Positions 15,935 through 24,090 of a stretch of 64,000 nt of DNA are shown one piece after another (the stretch's first letter is position 1; the number at the start of each line of letters is the position of its first letter). This DNA is from Streptomyces deccanensis (GTDB lineage: Bacteria; Actinomycetota; Actinomycetes; Streptomycetales; Streptomycetaceae), in contig NZ_CP092431.1 in assembly GCF_022385335.1 (NCBI RefSeq), positions 5,704,001 to 5,768,000 on the forward strand. The letters are read 5' to 3'. The notes under the pieces are model-generated. The model was not told the DNA's origin, searched no databases, and was given only the letters and a program-made list of their open reading frames with translations. A program made the translations under genes and the position numbers.

Positions 15935-15975
15935 GCAGCGGCGTCACCGTGACCTGAACACGGTGACGCCGCTGC
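15935..15975 (+). terminator. Strong terminator hairpin
   Basis: A perfect 17-bp inverted repeat (GCAGCGGCGTCACCGTG with CACGGTGACGCCGCTGC) around a 7-nt loop, 42 bases after the Rieske-like gene. It closes the peptide/Rieske-like unit. Confidence 0.9.
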
Positions 15976-16121
15976 AGGTTTACGGCGACATTTCAGGATG
16001 CCGCCCGGTATCGGGTCCACCCCGCCCGCCCGTCCATCTGTCCGAAAAAAGGTCAACCGGAAGCGGGCGGTCACCGTCGGCGCGCCGGCCGCGCCCGGGC
16101 GCACCCGGTCGCACCCCCGGG

Positions 16122-16535
16122 TCAGCCCCGCCCCAGCGCCCGCGTCAACTCGATCTCGATCACGACGCGCTCCGGATTGGGTCGCGGCTCCCTGCCGTAC
16201 CGCTCCGCGTACCGCCGCTCGGCCTCCGCGACCCGCTCGCGGTCCTCGTACACCCGGGCGAGCCCCTCCAGCGTGGCCCAGCGCGCCCCCTCCAGTTGGC
16301 ACACCGCGACCCGGGCGCCCTCGGCGCCCGCCGCGCGCACATGCCGCGCCTTCGCGCTCCCCGTACGGGTGATCACCCGAGCGAGACGGGCCTCGGGTTC
16401 GTATGTCACTCCGACCGGCACCACATGGGGGCTGCCGTCGGCGCGGAGGGTGGTCAGTGTGCAGAGGTGGCGCTCCTGCCAGAAGGCGAGGTAGGCGGCG
16501 TCCGGGTCGTCCAGGTCCACGCGATAGATGCTCAC
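16122..16535 (-). CDS. PPOX-class (flavin or F420-dependent) oxidoreductase-like protein
   Basis: A 137-aa protein with the split beta-barrel signature of pyridoxamine-phosphate-oxidase-like proteins: FWQERHLCTLTTLRADGSPH, then VVPVGVTYEPEARLARVITR, GSAKARHVRAAGAEGARVAV, and RWATLEGLARVYEDRERV. In actinomycetes this subgroup often binds F420 or FMN and reduces small molecules; the exact substrate is unknown. GTG 16535 has no Shine-Dalgarno, but TACATT lies 9-14 bases upstream, suggesting a leaderless message. It is divergent from clpB. Confidence 0.85.
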   Translation of the reverse strand: MSIYRVDLDDPDAAYLAFWQERHLCTLTTLRADGSPHVVPVGVTYEPEARLARVITRTGSAKARHVRAAGAEGARVAVCQLEGARWATLEGLARVYEDRERVAEAERRYAERYGREPRPNPERVVIEIELTRALGRG

Positions 16536-16543
16536 GGTCCTGG

Positions 16544-16549
16544 AATGTA
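16544..16549 (-). promoter_or_regulatory. Predicted -10 box (TACATT), leaderless
   Basis: Eight bases separate this minus-strand hexamer from the GTG of the PPOX gene, so transcription would start at or within a base or two of the start codon. Confidence 0.4.
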
Positions 16550-16607
16550 GCGGCCGACCCGGCGGCGGGTCCGAGGGGAACCCCGAGGGAACCCCTCCCG
16601 GCGCCAC

Positions 16608-16628
16608 CTTGAGTGGAATAGACTCAAC
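16608..16628 (+). promoter_or_regulatory. HAIR-type HspR operator upstream of clpB
   Basis: CTTGAGT-N7-ACTCAAC matches the HspR-associated inverted repeat (CTTGAGT-N7-ACTCAAG) with one change at the last base. A further half-site CTCAAG lies at 16641-16646. In Streptomyces HspR represses clpB and the dnaK operon under non-stress conditions (established for S. coelicolor). The site is 60 bp upstream of the clpB start, in the expected promoter region. Confidence 0.85.
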
Positions 16629-16688
16629 TTTGTGTACGTTGCTCAAGTCACCGTGGCCGACGGCTGACGCAAGGAGGGAAACGCGAAC

Positions 16689-19358
16689 GTGGACGCCGAG
16701 CTGACCAACAGGAGCCGGGACGCGATCAACGCGGCCAGCAACCGGGCCGTGTCCGAGGGGCACCCCGACTTCACCCCCGCCCACCTGCTGCTGGCTCTGC
16801 TCCAGGGCCAGGACAACGAGAACATCACGGACCTGCTCGCCGCCGTCGACGCCGATCAGGCGGCCGTGCGCGCGGGCGCGGAGAAGATCCTGGCCGGTCT
16901 GCCCAGCGTGACCGGCTCCACCGTCTCGCCGCCCCAGCCCAACCGTGAGCTGCTGAGCGTCGTCGCCGAGGCCCAGGCCAGGGCGAAGGAGCTGGGCGAC
17001 GAGTACGTCTCCACCGAGCACCTCCTGATCGGGGTCGCGGACAAGGGCGGCCAGGCCGGGGACGTACTCTCCCGGCAGGGGGCGAACGCCAGGAAGTTGC
17101 AGGAGGCGTTCCAGAAGGCAAGGGGAGGACGCCGGGTGACCACCGCCGATCCGGAGGGCCAGTACAAGGCCCTGGAGAAGTTCGGGACCGACTTCACCGC
17201 CGCAGCGCGGGAGGGCAAGCTCGATCCCGTCATCGGCCGGGACCAGGAGATCCGGCGGGTGGTGCAGGTGCTCAGCCGCCGGACCAAGAACAACCCCGTG
17301 CTGATCGGTGAGCCCGGCGTCGGCAAGACGGCCGTCGTCGAGGGGCTCGCCCAGCGGATCGTCAAGGGCGACGTGCCCGAGTCGCTGAAGGACAAGCGGC
17401 TGGTCTCGCTCGACCTGGGCGCGATGGTCGCCGGGGCGAAGTACCGGGGCGAGTTCGAGGAGCGCCTGAAGACCGTCCTCGCGGAGATCAAGGACTCCGA
17501 CGGGCAGATCATCACCTTCATCGACGAGCTGCACACGGTCGTCGGCGCGGGCGCCGGCGGCGACTCCGCGATGGACGCCGGCAACATGCTGAAGCCGATG
17601 CTGGCCCGCGGTGAACTGCGCATGGTCGGCGCCACCACCCTCGACGAGTACCGCGAGCGCATCGAGAAGGACCCGGCGCTGGAGCGCCGCTTCCAGCAGG
17701 TGCTGGTCGCCGAGCCGACCGTCGAGGACACCATCGCCATCCTGCGCGGACTCAAGGGCCGCTACGAGGCCCACCACAAGGTCGTCATCGCGGACGCGGC
17801 GCTGGTCGCCGCCGCCACCCTCTCCGACCGGTACATCACCTCCCGCTTCCTGCCCGACAAGGCCATCGACCTCGTCGACGAGTCCGCCTCGCGGCTCCGC
17901 ATGGAGATCGACTCCTCGCCCGTCGAGATCGACGAGCTCCAGCGGTCCGTGGACCGGCTGCGCATGGAGGAGATGGCCCTCGACAAGGAGACCGACGCCG
18001 CCTCCCGCGAGCGCCTGGAGCGCCTGCGCCGCGACCTCGCCGACAAGGAGGAGGAGCTGCGCGGCCTCACCGCCCGCTGGGAGAAGGAGAAGCAGTCCCT
18101 CAACGCCGTCGGTGAACTCAAGGAGAAACTCGACGAGTTGCGCGGCCAGGCCGAACGCGCCCAGCGCGACGGCGACTTCGACACTGCCTCCAAGCTCCTC
18201 TACGGCGAGATCCCCACGCTGGAACGGGCGTTGGAGGAGGCCTCCGAGGCCGAGGAGGAGGCCGCCGCGTCCAAGAACACGATGGTCAAGGACGAGGTCG
18301 GCGCCGACGACATCGCCGACGTCGTCGCCTCCTGGACCGGCATCCCGGCGGGCCGGCTGCTGGAGGGCGAGACGCAGAAGCTGCTCCGCATGGAGGACGA
18401 GCTGGGCCGCCGCCTCATCGGCCAGACCGAGGCCGTGCGGGCGGTGTCCGACGCCGTACGCCGCTCCCGCGCCGGTATCGCCGACCCGGACCGCCCGACC
18501 GGCTCCTTCGTCTTCCTCGGCCCGACCGGTGTCGGCAAGACCGAGCTGGCCAAGGCCCTCGCCGACTTCCTCTTCGACGACGAGCGGGCCATGATCCGCA
18601 TCGACATGTCGGAGTACAGCGAGAAGCACAGCGTGGCCCGGCTGGTCGGCGCGCCCCCCGGCTACATCGGCTACGAGGAGGGCGGCCAGCTGACGGAGTC
18701 CGTCCGCAGGCGCCCGTACTCCGTGGTCCTGCTCGACGAGGTGGAGAAGGCCCACCCGGAGGTCTTCGACATCCTCCTCCAGGTCCTCGACGACGGCCGC
18801 CTCACCGACGGCCAGGGCCGCACGGTCGACTTCCGCAACACCATCCTGATCCTCACCTCGAACCTGGGCAGCCAGTACCTGGTCGACCCGCTCACCACCG
18901 AGGTGGTGAAGAAACAGCAGGTCATGGACGTGGTGCGGGCCTCCTTCAAGCCGGAGTTCCTCAACCGCCTGGACGACCTGGTCGTCTTCTCCGCGCTGAA
19001 CAAGACGGAGCTGGAGCGCATCGCGAAGCTCCAGATCGACCGGCTCGCCAAGCGCCTCGCCGAGCGCCGCCTCACCCTGGAGATCACCCCCGCGGCCCTG
19101 GCCTGGCTCGCCGACGAGGGCAACGATCCGGCCTACGGCGCCCGCCCCCTGCGCCGCCTCGTCCAGACCGCCATCGGCGACCGCCTCGCCAAGGAGATCC
19201 TCTCCGGCGAGATCAAGGACGGCGACACGGTCCGCGTGGACACGTTCGGCGAGGGAGAGGGCCTGATCGTGGGTCCGGCGACGGGCGGGCCGACCGCCTC
19301 CGGAACGGACGGCACGACCTCCCCGTCCACCTCCCCGTCGATGGAGAAGAACCCGTGA
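16689..19358 (+). CDS. clpB: ATP-dependent disaggregase ClpB
   Basis: An 889-aa HSP100 chaperone that threads aggregated proteins through a hexameric pore with DnaK. It has two N-terminal Clp repeats, AAA domain 1 with Walker A GEPGVGKT (about 207-214) and Walker B TFIDE, a coiled-coil M-domain (about 410-520, rich in Glu/Arg/Leu), and AAA domain 2 with GPTGVGKT (about 611-618) and [13 protein letters not shown]. Pore loops [11 protein letters not shown] and [11 protein letters not shown] are present. There is no ClpP-binding IGF loop. GTG 16689 has AAGGAGG 10 bases upstream. A Gly/Thr/Ser-rich tail of about 30 residues extends past the usual end. Heat-shock control via HspR is likely. Confidence 0.98.
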   Translation: MDAELTNRSRDAINAASNRAVSEGHPDFTPAHLLLALLQGQDNENITDLLAAVDADQAAVRAGAEKILAGLPSVTGSTVSPPQPNRELLSVVAEAQARAKELGDEYVSTEHLLIGVADKGGQAGDVLSRQGANARKLQEAFQKARGGRRVTTADPEGQYKALEKFGTDFTAAAREGKLDPVIGRDQEIRRVVQVLSRRTKNNPVLIGEPGVGKTAVVEGLAQRIVKGDVPESLKDKRLVSLDLGAMVAGAKYRGEFEERLKTVLAEIKDSDGQIITFIDELHTVVGAGAGGDSAMDAGNMLKPMLARGELRMVGATTLDEYRERIEKDPALERRFQQVLVAEPTVEDTIAILRGLKGRYEAHHKVVIADAALVAAATLSDRYITSRFLPDKAIDLVDESASRLRMEIDSSPVEIDELQRSVDRLRMEEMALDKETDAASRERLERLRRDLADKEEELRGLTARWEKEKQSLNAVGELKEKLDELRGQAERAQRDGDFDTASKLLYGEIPTLERALEEASEAEEEAAASKNTMVKDEVGADDIADVVASWTGIPAGRLLEGETQKLLRMEDELGRRLIGQTEAVRAVSDAVRRSRAGIADPDRPTGSFVFLGPTGVGKTELAKALADFLFDDERAMIRIDMSEYSEKHSVARLVGAPPGYIGYEEGGQLTESVRRRPYSVVLLDEVEKAHPEVFDILLQVLDDGRLTDGQGRTVDFRNTILILTSNLGSQYLVDPLTTEVVKKQQVMDVVRASFKPEFLNRLDDLVVFSALNKTELERIAKLQIDRLAKRLAERRLTLEITPAALAWLADEGNDPAYGARPLRRLVQTAIGDRLAKEILSGEIKDGDTVRVDTFGEGEGLIVGPATGGPTASGTDGTTSPSTSPSMEKNP

Positions 19359-19507
19359 CCGGGGGTACCCGAAAGGTTCCCGGCCACGCTCGTAGCTGAA
19401 TCCCCTCCCGGATCCGGCCAAGGGCGACGAACCACGCGGGGCGGGGGTTGCCACTCCCGCCCCCGCATGGGGGAGGATGGCGGAATCCGTACGAAGGGAA
19501 AATCACG

Positions 19508-20044
19508 GTGAGCATCGACCCGTCCTCGATTCCGAACTTCGGGGGCCAGCCCGAGCCGCAGCCCGGCCCGCCGCCCGGCCCCGTGGTCCCGGATCAGGAC
19601 CTCGTGAAGCAGCTCCTGGACCAGATGGAGCTGAAGTACGTCGTCGACGACGAGGGTGACCTCGCGGCGCCGTGGGAGGAATTCCGTACGTACTTCATGT
19701 TCCGTGGCGAGGGTGACCAGCAGGTCTTCTCGGTGCGCACGTTCTACGACCGGCCGCACCAGATCGACGAGAAGCCGGCCCTGCTGGAGACCATCGACGA
19801 CTGGAACCGCCGCACGCTGTGGCCCAAGGTCTACAGCCACACCCACGACGACGGCACGGTCCGTCTCATCGGCGAGGCCCAGCTGCTGATCGGCACCGGC
19901 GTCAGCCTGGAGCACTTCGTCTCGTCGACGGTGAGCTGGGTGCGCGCGGCCATCGAGTTCGACAAGTGGCTCGTCGAACAGCTCGGCCTGGCCGAGGACG
20001 TCGACGAGGCCGAAAAGCCCAAGGACGACGAGGGCGACGCGTAG
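19508..20044 (+). CDS. YbjN domain protein (178 aa)
   Basis: After a Pro-rich start (FGGQPEPQPGPPPGPVVPDQ) comes a compact domain DLVKQLLDQMELKYVVDDEGDL, FRTYFMFRGEGDQQVFSVRT, LLETIDDWNRRTLWPKVY and TGVSLEHFVSSTVSWVRAAI, typical of YbjN/type III secretion chaperone-fold proteins in actinobacteria. The family's function is unclear; it may be a protein-binding chaperone-like module. GTG 19508 follows AAGGG 10 bases upstream. The C-terminus is acidic (EDVDEAEKPKDDEGDA). It lies downstream of clpB in the same direction with a 150-base gap. Confidence 0.88.
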   Translation: MSIDPSSIPNFGGQPEPQPGPPPGPVVPDQDLVKQLLDQMELKYVVDDEGDLAAPWEEFRTYFMFRGEGDQQVFSVRTFYDRPHQIDEKPALLETIDDWNRRTLWPKVYSHTHDDGTVRLIGEAQLLIGTGVSLEHFVSSTVSWVRAAIEFDKWLVEQLGLAEDVDEAEKPKDDEGDA

Positions 20045-20132
20045 CCGCCCCCTCCGCACCTCCGTGGCCCCGGGGCCGTTCGACCCCGGGGACGCCGCGG
20101 AGGCCCGGCGCACGACGGCCGGAACAGCCCCG

Positions 20133-20169
20133 CGGACAGATAGACAGACAGCAGGCAGCAGACAGACAT
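20133..20169. repeat. Low-complexity CAGACAG stretch
   Basis: A run of GACAGA/CAGACAG/CAGCAG units, AT-richer than its surroundings, lies between the YbjN gene and the long inverted repeat. No coding role is visible. Confidence 0.6.
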
Positions 20170-20228
20170 ACGAGAGCCCGGCCGGAGCGCCCGCCACCAT
20201 GGCGATGTGCCCCGACCGGGCTCTCGTA
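20169..20228 (+). terminator. Long inverted repeat, probable terminator
   Basis: TACGAGAGCCCGGCCGG (20169-20185) pairs with CCGACCGGGCTCTCGTA (20212-20228), 17 bp with one mismatch and a 26-nt loop. It follows the YbjN gene by 125 bases. It could act in both directions. Confidence 0.65.
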
Positions 20229-20504
20229 CGTTTCATTCGCGCCAGGGTGACCTGCTGCGAGAACGGGCCGTGATGGAGACAACCGGACCGGGAGAGCGGC
20301 GCTCGCGTGTCGCCCGGCGGTCCTGAGGATGCGGAACCGCGACGGCTGCGACCGCGGCTTTCGCTCCGCAGGACACAGCCACTGCCGGGACTGCCGCACC
20401 CGGAACCAACTACCCGCGACCGGCTGAGCAGGTCGCGCATGGCCAGCATGTCCGCGCAGGGCACCGCCCGCCGTATCCTGACCGCACGAGGGAAGGAGCC
20501 GTCC

Positions 20505-21041
20505 ATGAGCGTCGACGCGATCGTGCACACCGAGTTCCCCAAGGGATACACGGTCCTGTTCGGAGCTGACGGAAAGGTGATCATGACCCCGCAGAGCGAG
20601 GAGCACTCCAGCACCATCCGGTCGATGCAGATCGACTCCGCTCACGCCCTCGGCCGTCACGCGAAGGTCACCTCCGATGTCTATATCGACTTCCCCGCAG
20701 ACGAGAACTCCGCCCCCGACCTGGCGATCCTGCGCGAGGACGCACGCAAGGAAGGCAAGCGGTACAGCTTCGAGGACGTCCTGCTGATCTCCGAGGTCGT
20801 CTCGACCTCCTCCGCGCGCAAGGACTACGACGACTGCACGGCCAAGTACGGTCGCTACGGCATCCCGATCTACCTGGTCGTCGACCCGTACGCCCAGGAA
20901 GTCGTCCTCCACACCCAGCCGACCGACACGGGTTACATCGCGGCACACACCCACAAGTACGGCACGGGTAAGCTCCCCATCCCCTTGGCCGACGGCCGCA
21001 CCTTCACCCTCGACCTCGACGAGCTCCCGCTTCCGGAGTGA
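20505..21041 (+). CDS. Uma2-family PD-(D/E)XK protein (178 aa)
   Basis: ATG 20505 is set by GGAAGGAG at 20491-20498. The protein carries the Uma2 (DUF820) pattern: YTVLFGADGKVIMTPQSEEHS, APDLAILRED, then VLLISEVVSTSSARKDYDDC and KYGRYGIPIYLVVDPYAQEV, with catalytic-type Asp, Glu and Lys positions. The fold is that of restriction-endonuclease-like nucleases, abundant in cyanobacteria and Streptomyces, but no biological role is established. It stands alone between an inverted repeat and the converging aminotransferase gene. Cytoplasmic; no signal peptide. Confidence 0.88.
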   Translation: MSVDAIVHTEFPKGYTVLFGADGKVIMTPQSEEHSSTIRSMQIDSAHALGRHAKVTSDVYIDFPADENSAPDLAILREDARKEGKRYSFEDVLLISEVVSTSSARKDYDDCTAKYGRYGIPIYLVVDPYAQEVVLHTQPTDTGYIAAHTHKYGTGKLPIPLADGRTFTLDLDELPLPE

Positions 21042-21071
21042 TCGGCGATCGGAGGAGCCGTACGACGGTGG

Positions 21072-22289
21072 TCAGCGCGCGAAGGCCGACCGGAGCCGCT
21101 TAGCCGCCTCCTCCAGCACCTCCGTGCGCTTGCAGAAGGCGAACCGTACGAACGGGGCGCCGGCCTCGCGGTGGTCGTAGAAGACGGCGTTCGGGATGGC
21201 CACCACGCCCGCGCGTTCGGGCAGGGCGCGGCAGAAGGCGAAGCCGTCGGTCTCGCCGAGTGGGCGGATGTCGGTGGTGAGGAAGTACGTGCCCGCCGTG
21301 CGGAAGACCCCGAAGCCGGCGTCCTTCAGGCCCGTCGCCAGCAGGTCCCGCTTGGCCAGCATGTCCGCGCGGAACGCCTCGAAGTAGCTGTCCGGCAGCG
21401 CGAGGGCCTCGGCGACGGCGTACTGGAACGGCCCCGACGCCACATAGGTGAGGTACTGCTTCGCCGAGCGCACCGCCGTCACCAGCGCGGGCGCGGCCGT
21501 CACCCAGCCCACCTTCCACCCGGTGAACGAGAACGTCTTGCCCGCCGACCCGATGGTGACCGTCCGCTCCCGCATCCCCGGGAACGACGCCAGCGGCAGA
21601 TGCTCGGCGTCGTCGAAGACCAGATGTTCGTAGACCTCGTCCGTCACCACCAGCAGGTCCCGCTCCACCGCCAGCTCGGCGATCGCCGTCAGCTCCTCGC
21701 GGGTGAGGACCGTCCCGGTCGGGTTGTGCGGCGTGTTGATCAGCAGCAGCCGCGTCCGGTCGGTGACCGCGTCCCGCAGCTCGTCCAGGTCCAGCCGGAA
21801 TCGCCGCTCCCCGCCCGAGCCCTCGGACGGCCGCAGCGTCACCGGTACGCGCGTGCCGCCCGCCATCGCGATGCACGCCGCGTACGAGTCGTAGTACGGC
21901 TCCAGGGCCACCACCTCGTCGCCCGGCTCCAGCAGCCCGAGCAGGGCGGCCGCGATGGCCTCCGTGGCACCGGCCGTGACCAGCACCTCGGTGTCCGTGT
22001 CGAACGTCAGTCCGTACCGTCGCCGCTGGTGGTCGACGATCGCGGCGCGCAGCTCGGGCACACCGGGACCCGGCGGGTACTGGTTGCCCCGGCCGTCGCG
22101 CAGCGCCCGTACGGCGGCCTCACGGATCTCCTCGGGGCCGTCCGTGTCCGGGAAGCCCTGCCCGAGGTTGATCGAGCCGGTCTGCAGGGCGAGCGCCGAC
22201 ATCTCGGCGAAGATCGTCGTCCCGAACTCGGCGAGCCGCCGGTTGAGCGGAGGGCGAGCGGCGCGGGCGGGGCTTGAGCTGGAGGTCAT
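21072..22289 (-). CDS. Class I/II PLP-dependent aminotransferase
   Basis: A 405-aa fold-type I aminotransferase: INLGQGFPDTDGPEEI, VTAGATEAIAAALLGLLEPG, LLLINTPHNPTGTVLT, VTDEVYEHLVFD and the Schiff-base lysine in SAGKTFSFTGWKVGW (about residue 250), with the substrate-carboxylate Arg in PFVRFAFCKR. It resembles actinobacterial proteins called succinyldiaminopimelate or kynurenine-type aminotransferases; the substrate cannot be told from sequence. ATG 22289 has AGGA 8 bases upstream; ATG 22298 is the alternative. Convergent with the Uma2 gene. Confidence 0.93.
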   Translation of the reverse strand: MTSSSSPARAARPPLNRRLAEFGTTIFAEMSALALQTGSINLGQGFPDTDGPEEIREAAVRALRDGRGNQYPPGPGVPELRAAIVDHQRRRYGLTFDTDTEVLVTAGATEAIAAALLGLLEPGDEVVALEPYYDSYAACIAMAGGTRVPVTLRPSEGSGGERRFRLDLDELRDAVTDRTRLLLINTPHNPTGTVLTREELTAIAELAVERDLLVVTDEVYEHLVFDDAEHLPLASFPGMRERTVTIGSAGKTFSFTGWKVGWVTAAPALVTAVRSAKQYLTYVASGPFQYAVAEALALPDSYFEAFRADMLAKRDLLATGLKDAGFGVFRTAGTYFLTTDIRPLGETDGFAFCRALPERAGVVAIPNAVFYDHREAGAPFVRFAFCKRTEVLEEAAKRLRSAFAR

Positions 22290-22305
22290 GGGCGTCATCC
22301 TGCGC

Positions 22306-22412
22306 CGAAGCTCTGGACTTCCTCAACTCGGCTTTGACCGGTGAGACGCGAGGGCATCCCCACGTCACGCACGGCCCACGGGGGGTCCGTACGGGGGAAC
22401 GAAAGGTGGGTG
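22306..22412 (+). repeat. Leader repeat, copy A, upstream of the first Cys/Gly gene
   Basis: It begins CGAAGCTCTGGACTT, then CTCAACTCGGCTTTGA, and ends in a run with CCCACGGGGGG and an AAAGG ribosome binding region. The first 35 bases recur nearly unchanged at 22660-22695, and the later part recurs in weaker form before all three Cys/Gly genes. Confidence 0.7.
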
Positions 22413-22417
22413 TCGTG

Positions 22418-22642
22418 ATGACCGTCTTCTTCATCTGCTTCATGGGCGCGGTCGCCCTGATCGGTGTGGTGTCGTCGCTCGGCCGAGGCTCGCGGCGCAG
22501 CCGCCGCAACAGCTGGTGGGCGGACGGCGGGTCGTCCCACCGGTCGTCCGGTGGCAGCTTCTTCTCCTGCGGCGGTGGCTCGTCGTGCGGAGGCGGGTCG
22601 TCCTGTGGTGGGGGAGGCGGCGGTTGCGGTGGCGGCAGCTGA
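22418..22642 (+). CDS. Single-pass membrane protein with Gly/Ser/Cys-rich tail, copy 1
   Basis: A 74-aa protein: one N-terminal membrane helix (TVFFICFMGAVALIGVVSSL), a basic stretch (RGSRRSRRNSWW), then a Ser/His linker and a tail of [11 protein letters not shown] units ending CGGGS. The basic residues after the helix predict the tail to be cytoplasmic. Tails of this kind also end TIGR04222-type membrane proteins, but that domain is absent here. Repeated Cys in Gly-rich context suggests metal binding or a modified peptide. GTG 22415 may be the start. First of three tandem paralogues. Confidence 0.75.
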   Translation: MTVFFICFMGAVALIGVVSSLGRGSRRSRRNSWWADGGSSHRSSGGSFFSCGGGSSCGGGSSCGGGGGGCGGGS

Positions 22643-22659
22643 GGACGTGCCGCCGCGCG

Positions 22660-22790
22660 CGAAGCTCTGGACTTGCTCAACTCGGCTTTGAGCGGTCATC
22701 GGCGGGGGCATCCCCGCCACACGCAAGTGAGCGAGGCACCCACGGGGGGCGCTTCGGGGGACACACGCAAAGAAGAGGGGAGGGTGGGCC
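22660..22790 (+). repeat. Leader repeat, copy B, with hairpin
   Basis: The first 36 bases copy the leader at 22306. Next comes GGCGGGG-GCAT-CCCCGCC (22701-22718), a perfect short hairpin, then GAGGCACCCACGGGGGGCGC and a purine-rich ribosome binding region. The hairpin and following 60 bases recur in copy C. Confidence 0.7.
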
Positions 22791-23015
22791 ATGCCGGAAG
22801 TCGGGTTCATCCTGTTGCTCAGCGCCATCGGTCTGGCCATCGTCGTCGCCGTCGTCAGGAGTTCCAGGCGACGCGGCCGGCGCGGCAGCTGGTGGGCGGG
22901 CGGGGGTTCGTCGTCCAGCGGTTCGTCGTCCAGCCATTCGTCCTGCGGGAGCGGCTCGTCGTGCGGCGGCGGGTCCTCCTGCGGTGGGGGAGGCGGCTGC
23001 GGCGGCGGCAGCTGA
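22791..23015 (+). CDS. Single-pass membrane protein with Gly/Ser/Cys-rich tail, copy 2
   Basis: A 74-aa paralogue: PEVGFILLLSAIGLAIVVAV as membrane helix, RSSRRRGRRGSWW as positive stop, then a Ser-rich linker and a tail with [12 protein letters not shown] units ending CGGGS. ATG 22791 follows AGAGGGGAGGGTGGG. The WW after the Arg cluster is shared with copy 1, and a related SWW occurs in copy 3. No enzyme, transporter or peptide-modifying gene lies in the cluster, so the function cannot be guessed from neighbours. Confidence 0.78.
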   Translation: MPEVGFILLLSAIGLAIVVAVVRSSRRRGRRGSWWAGGGSSSSGSSSSHSSCGSGSSCGGGSSCGGGGGCGGGS

Positions 23016-23067
23016 CCGCGCGCACGCGGTGACCGCGGTCGCGGTCGGGGGGCGTGGCCACGTCCGT

Positions 23068-23162
23068 GGTCAATCGGCGGGGGCATCCCCGCGACACATG
23101 TGAACGAGGCGCCCACGGGGGCCGCTTCGGGGGACTCAGGACAAGAGGGGAGGGGTGACGCC
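23068..23162 (+). repeat. Leader repeat, copy C, with hairpin
   Basis: It contains GCGGGG-GCAT-CCCCGC (23077-23092), then GAGGCGCCCACGGGGGCCGC and GGGGAGGGG before the third gene. It matches copy B over about 90 bases with scattered changes; the CTCTGGACTT part is missing. Confidence 0.65.
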
Positions 23163-23567
23163 ATGAACGCGATCGCGGTGATCGGCATCATCCTGGCGGT
23201 GGTCTGTGTGGTGACGGTGATCGTCGTGGCCGTCAACCGCGGCAGGGCGAACGCGGCACGCGCGGCGGCACGGCGCCGTCAGGCGGCCGGCCGGGGCGGG
23301 AGCTCGTACCGCAGCAGCCGGGGCGACAGCGGTGGCGACAACAGCGGCTCCGACAACAGCTGGTGGGTGATCGGGGCGGCGGCCGTCCACGACTCGGGAT
23401 CGTCCCACCACTCGTCGAACGACGACCGCGGTTCGTCGTCCGGCGGTGGGGGCTCGTCCTGCGGCAGCGGCAGCGGGTCCTCGTGCGGCAGCAGCAGTGG
23501 CTCGTCCTGTGGTGGCGGGTCCTCCTGCGGCGGCGGTGGCGGGGGCGGATGCGGTGGAGGCAGCTGA
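23163..23567 (+). CDS. Single-pass membrane protein with Gly/Ser/Cys-rich tail, copy 3
   Basis: A 134-aa paralogue with a longer middle. The helix is [20 protein letters not shown], followed by [17 protein letters not shown], a Ser/Asp/Gly linker containing [20 protein letters not shown], and a Cys/Gly tail ([13 protein letters not shown] repeats, then [13 protein letters not shown]). ATG 23163 has AGGGGAGGGG upstream. An in-frame GTG at 23100 would add 21 residues but lies in the conserved leader repeat. A strong hairpin closes the triplet, so all three may be transcribed to that point. Confidence 0.78.
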   Translation: MNAIAVIGIILAVVCVVTVIVVAVNRGRANAARAAARRRQAAGRGGSSYRSSRGDSGGDNSGSDNSWWVIGAAAVHDSGSSHHSSNDDRGSSSGGGGSSCGSGSGSSCGSSSGSSCGGGSSCGGGGGGGCGGGS

Positions 23568-23590
23568 CACGGGGCAGCCGAGCTCCACGA

Positions 23591-23633
23591 CACGAGCGCC
23601 CGCCGGGACGGAGTTCCCGGCGGGCGCTCGCGT
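23591..23633 (+). terminator. Terminator hairpin closing the Cys/Gly triplet
   Basis: CGAGCGCCCGCCGGGA (23593-23608) pairs perfectly with TCCCGGCGGGCGCTCG (23615-23630), a 16-bp stem with a 6-nt loop, 25 bases after the stop. Confidence 0.9.
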
Positions 23634-24090
23634 GTGTGGCCGGTGTGTGCGGCTCGTGTGTGTAGCTCCGCCGTGACGGGGCAGGCGCACCGGTGTGGTG
23701 CCTCTTCGCGCCTGAGTACGCCGGGTGGGCCCGGTTGTCCGGCAGGCGCTCCCCCGAGTTCGCGCGCCCGGCTCGGTGGGCGCGCGGGGAGCGCGTCAGC
23801 CGATGGGGCGTACGCCTGGTTGAACAGTTGAGCTGGGCTGCCCTCGGGGGGATGGAAAGCACGTCAAGTTGGGTAAAAACGCTGTGGTTACGCCACAGTT
23901 CATGATTCCCTATAAATCGCCAACGCAGCCCCCGGACGTCCCTCCCGGCAGGCCTGACCTGGCTGACCGGACCGACCGGGACGTCGTCCTCACGCGACCT
24001 GGCTGACCGGGCCACAGCTCCCGGCGCCGACCGGGGTGCGCCGGACCCACTCCTCTTCACTTTCTCTTTGCGTCGCTGCGGAGCCGACCC
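23634..24090. other. Gene-free stretch upstream of the DUF2617 gene
   Basis: About 450 bases. The part at 23855-23920 is notably AT-rich for this genome and contains the CTGTGG/CCACAG palindrome and TATAAA at 23912-23917. A GACCTGGCTGACCGG phrase occurs twice (near 23956 and 23998) as a short direct repeat. No coding region is supported. Confidence 0.5.
23882..23898. promoter_or_regulatory. Perfect hyphenated palindrome CTGTGG-N5-CCACAG
   Basis: The site lies in an AT-rich patch about 190 bases upstream of the DUF2617 gene and just before a TATAAA. This is the geometry of an operator overlapping a promoter. The binding protein is unknown. Confidence 0.4.

Larger units (their letters stand above)
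20045..20504. other. Gene-free stretch between YbjN and Uma2 genes
   Basis: It contains a small CCCCGGGG hairpin near 20070-20093, the CAGACAG stretch, the long inverted repeat and the promoter region of the Uma2 gene (TATCCT at 20474-20479 could be its -10). No gene is supported here. Confidence 0.5.

Noticed and set aside
16122..19454. A 1110-codon minus-strand frame across clpB
   Set aside because: Only its last 137 codons (PPOX protein) are real; the rest is antisense to ClpB and has no recognisable protein features.
22306..23162. CRISPR-like array in the repeated leaders of the Cys/Gly genes
   Set aside because: Only two or three long, imperfect copies separated by genes, with no short regular spacers.
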